In this document: one piece after another, positions 49,701 through 61,700 of the stretch
How positions within the stretch are numbered: the stretch's first letter is position 1
Layout: every line of letters begins with the position of its first letter
Source of the DNA: Arcuatula senhousia
Lineage: Eukaryota > Mollusca > Bivalvia > Mytilida > Mytilidae
Direction: 5' to 3'
DNA: 64,000 bases
Assembly (NCBI GenBank): GCA_963971305.1
Contig: OZ020307.1
Span: 12,723,501 to 12,787,500 of the forward strand
The notes under the pieces: generated by a model
What the model was told of the DNA's origin: nothing
Databases searched by the model: none
Seen by the model: the letters and a program-made list of their open reading frames with translations, nothing else
Program-made: the position numbers and the translations under genes

Positions 49701-52700
49701 TATCAACCAGTTTCTTGGTCTTTCTTTTAATTTCACATGTCTTATATTCTCCCGTTTCATATATATATGTACTACTATTCGTGATCTCCGTTGTGATTTG
49801 AAGGATAGACGTAACAGGAAAAAGAACTTACAGATAGACTGGTTTTAATGCTCAAATGTTAACATGAAACACATAGAAACTGAAAGCACTTTACAAAAAT
49901 TAAATCTGATAAATAGTATATGTTAATTCTATACTTGCATATAAATAATTGCTAAAATTGAATTCCGCGAAAAAAATATCATTCATTTTTGAAGAAATCC
50001 GCAGATTTTTTCCAAACACCCATTCTACTGTGACTAACGACAGATATCTGTTTGTTGAATTCCTTTTCACCATCCGTCAGAAAAGCCCATTTAGAAGGTG
50101 CCATAAGGTGTTCTCTTAATGGGTAAGCTATAGATATCCATAAAGATAGAAATCAGTTCCGTCTGCTTTATTCATAAGCTGCTCGAGCAAAATTAAGTTA
50201 CAACAACTCATTCTTAGGATGCCAGAATCATGTTTTTTGCCTTCTATGGGCCCATAAAGGTTAGCTATCAAACCATTTGGTGCAGTTATAGACTGGAATT
50301 TGCAACCATGAAGCTGTTTGTGACCGCTAAACATTTCTTTTTGGTGTGTTGAAGGTCGACAAATTGGCAAAACTCTTCCGTCTATAAACCCACAGCAGGT
50401 ATCTAATGGAGCACCATGGTCTTTTATCTTAAATAATCAGAACCTCAATTCCTACCTGCTCTAAAATTTTCAAGAAGATAAAACTATCGATGTAGAAGTT
50501 ATTGCCCTTTTTCTGGATTTTTTCATTTTTTTTTCTCACTTATTTAGCCCTATATCTTGAAAACTATACAAGATATTTCAAAAGTTATAATTGTATATGA
50601 TTGAGCACATCAATAACTACTTTTCATGTAATTAGGTCAAGGCTGTAGGACCATTCCTTTAGGAGTAATTGCCCTTAAAGCGACAGTTTTTTGCTAATAA
50701 CTCAAAAATGGTTACAGATATCAAAATTGTGTAAGTATCAAAAGTGATCAGCATATTAAGGTCTACCTGTCATGAAAATTTGAAAATGATCTGACTACTA
50801 ATGTGGGAGTTATTGCCCTTTTTCGTAATTTTTGCCAAATTTTCCATCATTAAGCCCTATATCTTGAAAATTAAACAAGATATTTCAGAAATTTAAATTG
50901 CAATATGATTTCAGTTCAGGTGAGCGATTCAGGCTCATACGAGCCTCTTCTTCCTTTTCTTTTGACCTTATTCAAGATCGAAACGAAAAGAAAAATGGGT
51001 CATTTTCAATTCAAAATCGAAAAGGAAAATAAAAAACGTTAAGGAAAACGAATAACGGAAAGGGAAAGGATATTGGGCCCTTTTTATCTCACCTGGCCAA
51101 AGGCCATGTGAGCTTATGCCATCACTATGCGTCTGTCGTCGTCCGTCGTCGTCCGTTAACAATTTCAAAAATCTTCTTCTCTGAAACCACTGAACAAATT
51201 TAACTGAAACTTTCCATGAATGATATATAACATGTTGGCAACAAACGATCTTCATTTTAAAATGATTCGATAAAAACATGGCCGATGTTACTAAAAATAG
51301 AACATAGGAAAAAATCACTAAAAATGGCTTATAACTCAGCAACCATAACAGATAGAAAAAATCCGAAGGATCTTAGGCTCTTCAGAATCAAAAGTCTCCA
51401 ATGGGTCGAAGTTGTCAGATGACCCCTTATAGGGGTTACAACCCCTTAAAGGCAAAGTGTTATTGGCCTAAAGAATAAAAACTATTGCAGATAGGGAATA
51501 GTTGTTTCTTGCTTGAATGTTCAGCTCATTTAGCTCTACAAAAGTCTCCATAAGGTCAAAGTTGTCATATGACCCCTTATAGGGGTAACAGGCCCTTAAA
51601 GGCGAAAAATAGTGCTTTTGGCCTATAGAATGAAAACTATTGCAGATAGAGAAAAGCTGTTGCTTGCTTAAATATTCAGCTCATTTAGCTCTACAAAAGT
51701 GTCCATAGGATCGAAGTTGTCAGATGACCCCTTATAGGGGTTACAGCCCCTTAAAGGCAAAAAATAGTGTTTTTGGCCTAAAGAATAAAAACTATTGCAG
51801 ATAGGGAATAGCTGTTTCTTGCTTAAATGTTCAGCTCATTTAGCTCTACAAAAGTCTCCATAAGGTCAAAGTTGTCAGATGACCCTTTATAGGGGTAACA
51901 GTCCCTTAAAGGCAAAAAATAGTGCTTTTGGTCTATAGAATGAAAACTATTGCAGATAGAGAAAAGCTGTTGCTTGCTTAAATATTCAGCTCATTTAGCT
52001 CTACAAAAGTCTCCATAGGATCGAAGTTGTCAGGTGACCCCTTATAGGGGTTCCAGTCCCTTAAAGGCAGAAAATAGTGTTTTTGGCCTAAAGAATAAAA
52101 ACTATTGCAGATAGGGAATAGCTGTTTCTTGCTTAAATGTTCAGCTCATTTAGCTCTACAAAAGTCTCCATAAGGTCAAAGTTGTCAGATGACCCTTTAT
52201 AGGGGTAACAGTCCCTTAAAGGCAAAAAATAGTGCTTTTGGTCTATAGAATGAAAACTATTGCAGATAGAGAAAAGCTGTTGCTTGCTTAAATGTTCAGC
52301 TCTTTTAGCTCTACAAAAGTTTGCATAGAGTCGAATTTGTCAGATAACCCCTTATAGGGGTTACAACCCCTTAAAAGTTGAATAATAGTGTTTTTTGCTT
52401 ATTAAGAATGGAACTATTGCAGATAGAGAAAAGCTTTTTCTTGCTGAAACATTCAGCTCAATTAGCTATACAAAAGTCTTCATAGGGTTGACATGAGGAC
52501 CAGGTGAGCGATTCAGGCTCCTGGGAGCCTCTTGTTCTATTCAAAATCGAAAAGGAAAACGAAAAACAAAAAGGAAAATGAATAAAGAAAAGGTAAATGT
52601 TTTATTTTCCTATTCAGAATCGAAAACGAAAATTGCAAGAGGCTCTTAGGAGCCTGTATCGCTCACCTGATCCTCTAGCCATTAGTGTCTCTTCTTTATA

Positions 52701-55700
52701 GGATCATCTGATAACTTCGACCCAATTGAAACTATAGTGAAGCTTAAAGAGCTGAAGGTTTAAGTAAGCAATATTTCTATTTCTGCCATTGTTTTCGTTC
52801 TATAGAACAAAAACATGAAAAAAAAACTATTTTTTACCTTAATAGGGACATAACCCCTATAATGGGTCATCTGACAACTCTGACCCAATTGAGACTTTTG
52901 TAGAGCTTAAGAACATTAAGCACACAGCAGCTGTTCGCTATCTTCATTCTATAGGGCATTAACATGAAAAAAAAGTATTTTTTTTACTTTTAAAGGGCCA
53001 CAATCCCTATGAAGGATCATCTATTATTGAGACTTTTGTAGAGATTAATAAGCAGAACATCTTAGCAAATAAAGGTAATTCCAAAATTACCGATCTTGGA
53101 GGATCACTCTCAATGTCGAAGAGAAAAGGTGATCACCTCAGAACAATCAGCCAAACACTAATACCATTACGTTCAACATAATTTTGATTTTTTTTTCACC
53201 AGTGGCTGATAACGAAGGAATGATTTTCTTTACAAGCCCTGGCATATCGAATAAGTTGTGAAAACACCGTAAGCAGGCGAAGTAGGTATGTTGCTTTCAA
53301 GGTTAGGGAAATTAATTATTTGAAAATTTAAGTCATCTCTTTTATCGTAAACTTTTGTACAACAACTTTTCTCCATCTTCAATAGTTTTCATTTTATGGG
53401 ACAAAAGCATAAAATAGAAGAAAATGAGATGTGGAATAAGTGTACGCGACACAACCTACTATATTAACGTAAATTTTTAAAATCCACAATGGATCAAGAT
53501 TCAAGATCGAAACGAAAAGAAAAATGGGTCATTTTCAATTCAAAATCGAAAAGGAAAATGAAAAAAACATTAAGGAAAACGAATAACGGAAAGGGAAAGG
53601 ATATTGGGCCCTTTTTAGCTCACCTTGCCAAAGGCCATGTGAGCTTATGCCATCACTATACGTCCGTCGTCGTCTGTCGTCGTCCGTCGTCGTCCGTTAA
53701 CAATTTCAAAAATCTTCTCTGAAACCACTGAACCAATTTAACTGAAACTTTGCAGGAATGATATATAACATGTTGGCAACAAACGATCCTCATTTTAAAT
53801 GATTAGATAAAAAATCATGGCCTCTGTTACTAAAAATAGAACATAGGAAAAAATCACTTAAAATGGCTTATAACTCAGCAACCATAACAGATAGAAAAAA
53901 TCCGAAGGATCTTAGGCTCTTCAGAATCAATTTATCAAGAGAGTAGAGTACCTGAAACAAAGGGACAACAAGTTCTGTAATTAACAGGACGTAGAAATAT
54001 TCTCTTGAGAACACTAGAAGTTACTGACAACTAGCTAAGAAGCATCTATCGACTGATGCAAAAAAATCAAGTATTTCGATTTTTTTAAGTGTAAAAAAGC
54101 AACTAACATTTTAAAGTAGGTATCAAATTATCGATATTTTTACCAAAGAAGACTAAATTCAAAGATTTTTCAAAAATTTCCATTTCATAACCTTCATTCA
54201 ATAAAGTTTTAAGCCAATTTTTCGTTACCAAAGGATTGTTTTTGAATTTATTTGCTTTATAAACAACATTACCGTAGACATCGGATGGGATATTCCCTTT
54301 AATCAAAATTCGTCGTGTACAGTTAAAACGCTATTTTGACCTCAAAAGGGCCATTACCCCTAAAAGGGGTCATCTGACAACTTTGACCCAACGGTGACTT
54401 TTGTATCTAGCTTTGATTTTGTAGAGCTTACGGATTTTTTCTGTTATGGTTGCTGAGTTGTAAACCATTTTTAGTGAGTTTACCTTATGTACTATTTTTA
54501 GTACGAGCGGCCATGTTTTCTATTGGATCTTGTCGAGTATCGTTTATGAATAATTTCTGCAAAGTTTCAATTAAATTGGTTCAGTGGTTTCAGAGGAGAA
54601 GATTTTTGAAATTTTTAACGGACGACAGATGACAGACGACGGACGACGACGACGAACGCGTAGTGATGTCAAAGCTCACACGGCCTTTTGGCAAGGTGAG
54701 CTAAAACACGAAAAGGGAAAAGGGTAATTTTCCTATTCAAAATCGAAAAAAAAATGAATAACGAAAAGGAAAACGTGTCATCTTTAGCTCACCTGACCCG
54801 AAGGGTCAGGTGAGCTATTTTCATCGTTAAGCGTCCGCCGTCCGTCCGTCTTCCATCCATCCGTCCGTCCGTTAACTTTTCTTCAAACATCTTCTCTGAA
54901 ACCACTGATGGGATTGCTTTGAAACTTTGTACACTTGATATTTAGGATGTCCTCTAATAAGTTTGTGAAATTTGTGAACATGGACCTACCAACATGGCCG
55001 ACGTTACTAAAAATAGAACAGGGGGGATGTCAGACCATAGTTTTTAGCTTATAGCTCAAAAAGTATAAGAGATAAAGGAAATCCGAAGCAACCGATTTTC
55101 TTCAGCATCAAAAGCTTTACAAAACTCTCCATTGAGTCAAAGTTGTGGGACGACTCCTTATAGGAGTTATTTCCCCTTAATTGTCTAAATTGACCATTTT
55201 CACAGTTTTCAAGAAATTAAATACAAAAACAATGTTAAATATACAGAAGTACAATGCATTAACCATTATTGTCTGCAATAGTTTTTTCATTCTTTAGAGC
55301 AAAAACACTGGAAAAAACCGCTATTTTTTTACCTTTAAAAGGCCATAACCCCTTTTAAAAGGTCATTTGACAGCTTTAAACCAGTGGGAACTTTCATAAA
55401 GCTTAATGTGCAGAAGGATTTTGAAAAATTGTTAAGGGACGACAGACGACGATAACGGACGACAAGTAATGGTAATGACTCAAATAGACCTTACCAGGTG
55501 ATCTAAAAATCTTAAAAGTGGGCAACATTTAATAGCCTACCTGTACATTTCCCTTTTGTTGGTTTCCTCTCTACAGAATTCCCTTCACACATACCACCAT
55601 CTATAGGTTTATCCAGGTTACAGACTCTGAAACGCATCGATCGTCCCATCCCACACACTGCTGAAGACTGAGTACCCTCAGACCACTCTGACCATTGACC

Positions 55701-58700
55701 TGCGCCTACAATTGGGAAACTTAGTCTTTTAAGTATAGGGCTCTTGATTGAATTACAACTTTAAGTCTTTGGATGATTTATATTCATGGTTGACTGAGCC
55801 TATAGTCACATGGCTAAATTACAGGAGGTGATAAGGATTTCTTTTACAAATGCAACACTATATTTCAAAGTAACAGAGAAAAAAACTATAGAGGATAGTA
55901 ATTGGGGGTTTGAATGTGATTTTATCGATGTGAAATTTCAAGAAAGAACAGTTAAAAGACATTTAACGCTAACATAATATGGAAATGTATATCTTTCACT
56001 TAATTCTTTCGAAATACTAGTATTTTTTGTAGCGTAATTCTGAATAATTTATTTTACTTACGATGACATGGTCCTTGATAACAGGGCTTTTCATAGGTTT
56101 TGTTAAAGTCAAATATATGATAATGCATACAAGCTTGGATGTTTAGACAATCTCTGTATCTCGCACTGATTCCATATTTTCCACAGTTTACAGAACAAGG
56201 TTTGAATTCACTCCATTCTGATAGGATAGGGGAATATTTATCTACAATTATGAAAATTTTATTGAAATATATAGATCACACATTCTGTAAAATAAGTGTG
56301 ATATTTGACGTATCCAATTTTGCTGAAATAGAAGATAATGAGATGTGAAATAGGTGTACGCGACACAACCTACAATATAAACAACAATTTAAAAAATCCG
56401 CAAAGAAAAACAACCAGCAGCCTTCAATGTGACCAATGGTCGCCGTTCGCTGTTTTGAAATTGGCCTAGATTAAAAATAAAAGAGGCTCCCAGGAGCCTT
56501 AATCGCTCACCTGACTTGTCTGCCTGAACTAATAGGCTATAAGGCAAAAACTACTTGACTTGACATTGACATTTTCTAAGTGGAACCACTCCTTAAATGA
56601 ACAGTACTATGTTGACCTTGTTATATATTTTGTAGATCTTTATGTGCTTAACAATATAAGCAATTTTAATTTCTTAATTATTTCATATAGTTTTCAAGAT
56701 ATAAAGGTTAATCTGTGCAAAATTTATAAAAACAAGTAAATCTGTGAGCTAATACTCACTAGTGATACCCCCGCTCCCCAAACTAAGCCACGCATACAAG
56801 TTTAAATATTCGTTAACAGGAAGAAGTTGACCTAGGAACATAAAATCGCTATACACCATATTGGACTATAGGATAAAGCTGTATACAAAATATCAGACTC
56901 CTATCTCATATAGTTGCTTGGGAAACTGTGACAGAAATTTTGCTTTATATCCATTATGTCTAAATACCTAAGTATTCGGTAAACAGGAAGTAATCTACCT
57001 AGGAGCATAAAATCAGTATACACCATATGGTACTATAGGATAAAGCTGTATACAAAATATCAGACCTCTATCTCATGTAGTTGCTTTGGAAACTGTTACG
57101 GAAAACTTTGCATTTATATCTATTATGTGTAAAAACCTAAGTATTGGGTTAACAGGAAGTAGACTATCTAGGAGCATAAAATCGGTATACACCATATAGT
57201 ACTATAGGATAAAGCTGTATACAAAATTTCAGATCTCTATCTCATATAGTTGCTTGGGAAACTGACGGAAATTTTGCATTTATGTCCATTATGTGTGAAA
57301 ACCTAAGTATTCGGTAAACATGAAGTAGACTACCTAGGAGCATAAAATCGGTATACACCATATGGTACTACATAATAAAGCTGTATACAAAATATCAGAA
57401 CTTTATCTCATGTAGTTACTTAGAAAACTGCGACGAAGTTTTGTTACGGACGGACGGACGGACGAACGGACGAACGAACGGATAAGGGTAAAACAGTATA
57501 TCCCCCTCTTCTTCGAAGCGGGGGTATAAAATTCCAGAAAAAGGACAATAACTCCTATATGGGTTGTTGGATCTTCTCCAAAATTTCAGGGCAGGTAAAT
57601 CTTGAGGTGCTGATAACTTTTGTTCCCCATCAGAATTTAACAATCTGTAACCGTTTTTGAGTTATTTGCAAAAAACTGTGATTAACGACTGTTCTATTTA
57701 GCCATGGCGGCCATGTTTTACAATCAATCAAAAAGCCCCAAATCGGTTCTATACATCTTAGATGATCTAATGATCATAAACATTTGTACGTAGCTTGGTT
57801 CCAATTGGACTTAAGGTGTGAGAGGAGTTAACGTTTTGAATGTAATGAGGAAATGCTGTGAAAATGGTCAATTTGACCTTCTAAGGGGAATAACTCCTAT
57901 AAGGAATAGTCCTACAATGACCTTGTTTTGTTCAATTATATTGTACTATTATGCCTCATGTGAGGCCTTAGTGAAATAAAGAGTTTCAAAATTTCAAAGT
58001 TTATTATTACAAATTTCGTAGATCATGGTGTACTTAACAATATGCAATTTAAATTTTTCAAATACCTTGTATAGTTATTTAGCTATTGAACTTTATAAGT
58101 GCAATTTTTTTTTAATCAAGAAAAAGGGCAATAACTCCTACATGGGTGTTGGATCTTCTTCAAAATTTCAGGGTGTGTAGATCTAAAGGTGATGATCACC
58201 TTTGCCTTGCCAGAATTTTGATATCTGAAGCCGTTTTTGAGTTATTTGTAAAATACAGCAATTTACCCCTATATTCTACTTTCAGCCATGGCGGCCATGT
58301 TTTTCGACGATTCAAAAATCCCCACATTAGTTCTGTGTGGGATACATTAAAGAACCACCAGACTAAATTTGGTTTGAATCTGTGCAGCCGTGTCAGAGGA
58401 AAAGAAATTTGAAGAACAACGACGGACGACGACGACAACGGACGACGACGGACGCAAAGTGATGGCAATAGCTCACATGAACCTTTGGTCCAGGTGAACT
58501 AATAATGCTTATGATTCAAGCCCAATCCTCAAGTAGTAAAAGAAAGACCCCCTTCTTGACAAAGAACAAGTAGCATAAAGTCGACAAACACAAACATCAG
58601 CTCTTGCTTGGAACATGCATTTAAAAATGTGCCGGGATTAAACTAGTTTTTTTTTAGGGCCCAACCTTCCTCATAGACAGAGTCATTTATAGTTCAAGAT

Positions 58701-61700
58701 GGGCAATTCAAACTATACCGACCTTTTAATAAAGGTAATAACAAAATTACCGAACTTGGAGAATCAATCTCAAATGATTTGGGGATGTTTATCAAATTCT
58801 AGTTTTATTAAAAAAAAAAAATGACAATTTAACGTATTCACGGTTTAAGCAATAAAACAGTTCAACACGCACATTTTTTTCAAATAGTTATCTAATCCTT
58901 TACCATACACGTGTTTAGCACAATTTACTCCAACACATGATTTTTCCTGGAAGCTATCCCCAACACAATTGTATCCTCCATTAGATGGACTTGGGTTGTT
59001 ACAATCTCTGGATCTGAACTGAAAGCCGTTGCCACATACAGGGGAACATTCTGACCATTGACTCCATGTAGACCAATCACCATCGACTATCACAACAATG
59101 GTATAGAGAATAGAGATTGAACAATTCTAAATAGGTGAAAACTTGTTCGGTTCTCCCTTTTTTGTTATAGATATTTGAAGCAGCAATGGAATTTCTTGAC
59201 GTATCAAGTGCTGTTATTTTTAATTCAAAGTTCACTCTTTGAAAGCTTCTGATTTTCAACATAGGAGAAATTGAAATGGGTTCCGAACAGAACAAACTTC
59301 AAAATGTGTTAAATTTCAAAATCTTAAAACTTTGTTTTGTTTGGCTGTTATAGTATACAATTACTGCTAACACATTAGATTTGATTAACTATAAACCAAG
59401 TTGACAGTACAAGCTTGATTTACGTTTTTACAACATATTTGTCACATTTGAAAGAGATTTTGAACAACTTGTGGGCATATATCAATGATCACAAACTGTT
59501 CACTTCTACTCGAGCTCCCGACCTAATTCATTTCCACTAGTCTGAATGTCTTCGGGAACAGGAAGATGAAAAATGCAAGGTATTTTGAGCTCACTTTCGG
59601 ATATATTGATGATGTCCTGTATGTCAAAAATGAATCGTTTGTACGGAAGAGGTACAGTACATCACCGAATCACCAAATGCTTAATAGGTTGTTAAGAATA
59701 TTTCTAAGGCAACTACGTTAATAAGGTTTTCTAACAAATTACGAGTTTTCCGACAAAGGTCAAACGTGAATGCAGGTATCCGGTTTTCTTACTTCTATCG
59801 AAACCTGCAGCAGTACACCATGATTGTTTCAATATTTGCCACCATTTTTTTTGTATTTTACCTTACGACCAGACATAAACGATGACACGGTATCTCTTAC
59901 CTTTTTCAGCGTAATGGTGCACTATGCTATGTGGGGGAATGCTAGAAGTGTTCCTCGCATGCACGTTAAACACACCGGTGTAAGTTTCCGTATGAGTAGG
60001 ACTTTTGGATCCCCTGCAGTAGACTTAATGTCCAGTCACCCATCGCAACATTTTCAATTGGCAGACGCAACTCGTCTCTAACTCACTATATCATTGTTAT
60101 ATGTTTCACGTTCATTTTCTCCCCCCCCCCCTTTCAGCTTCATCTCTGTGGTATAGCCAATTTCACACTGCTCGGAAGTAAAACAACTACGCATTATCTT
60201 ATGAACAAACGCAAATTATTTTCTTCAATCTAAGCTGAGTTGTTTTTTTTTAGGCTAGTACCGCGCCAGAAAATAGATAATGCTTAGAAACAACATAAGG
60301 TCTACGTACCTGGACAAGCACGCTTATATTTATAACATTGCAGACTGGACCAATATTTATTCTGAAATCAAAAAGTTCATTTAAGTTAGTCTTAAGTATG
60401 CAGTCTTATAGATTGGCCACCAGCTCTACAGCCATGGCTGTTAAAAGGTTTTGGGGCATGTAAAATATGTGTAGTTGAATGCCCATCTGGCTTGTAAATT
60501 TTTCAAAAAATGTAGTATATCCATTTTGTAGGCCTTTTTAGCAGCTCACCTGGCCAAAGGCTATTGCCATCACTTGGCGTCCGTCGTCGTCGTCGTCGTC
60601 GTCGTCGTTAACTTTTCTTCAAACTTCTTCTCCTCTGAAACGGCTGCACAGATTCAAACCAAATTTGGTCTGGTGGTACTTTAGGGTATCCCCCACAGAA
60701 CTGATGTGGAGATTTTTGATTCGTCGAAAAACATTGCCGCCGTTGCTAAAAATAGACCAGGGGGTCAGACTACTGTTTTTGGCTTGTAAATCAAAAAATA
60801 TAAGAGATAGATGAAATCTGATGCCACCCTACTGCTTCAGCATCAAAAGTTCTACATTAGTCTCCATTTTGTCCAAGTTGTCAGATGACACCTTATAGGG
60901 GTTACAGCCCCTTAAAGGTGAAAAATAGCGTTTTTTTATGTTTTTGGCCTATAGTATGAAAACTATTGCAGATAGAGAAAATCTGTTGTTTGCTTAAATG
61001 TTCAGCTCATTTAGCTCTACAAAAGTCTCCATAGGGTCGAAGTTGTCAGATGACCCCTTATAGGGGTTATGGCCCCTAAAATAACCTTTTTCATGTTTTT
61101 GGCCTATAGAATGAAAACTATAGCATATAGAGAAAAGATGTTGCTTGCTTAAATGTTCAGCGCATAAAGCTCTACAAAAGTCTCAATAGGATCGAAGTTG
61201 TCAGATGACCCTTAATAGGGGTTACAGCCCATAAAATAACCTTTTTCATGTTTTTGGCCTGTAGAATGAATACTATAGCAGATAGAGAAAAGCTGTTGCT
61301 TGCTTAAATGTTCAGTTCATTTAACTCTACAAAAGTCTCAATAGGATCGAAGTTGTCAGATGATCCTTAATAGGGGTTACGGCCCCTAAAATAACCTTTT
61401 TCATGTTTTTGGCCTATAGAATGAAAACTATAGCAGATAGAGAAAAGATGTTGCTTGCTTAAATGTTCAGCACATAAAGCTCTACAAAAGTCTCCATAGG
61501 GTCGAAGTTGTCAGATGACCCCTTGTTCTTCGTGTTTTTGGTCTATAGAATGAAAACTATAGTAGATAAAGAAAAACTGTTGCTTGCTTAAAAGTTCAGC
61601 TCATTTAGCTCTACAAAATATAGGGTTGTCAGAAGACCAGGTGAGCGATTTAGGCTCCTGGGAGCCTCTTGTTCAATTTTCTGAGGGCTTGCTGGTTTGA

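Larger units (their letters stand above)
56333..58680 (+). repeat. Family G copy interrupted by nested insertions
   Basis: Left part 56333-56480 (ATGAGATGTGAAATAGGTGT to TAGATTAAAAATAAA), right part 58502-58680 (ATGCTTATGATTCAAGCCCA to GGGCCCAACCTTCC). Joined, they follow the intact copy at 16724-17050. Everything between is the family A element and what sits inside it. Confidence 0.8.

Noticed and set aside
51084..52535. Regularly spaced repeats that could suggest a CRISPR-like array
   Set aside because: Units are 155 bp, contiguous without unique spacers, and occur in a eukaryotic intron; this is a satellite array.
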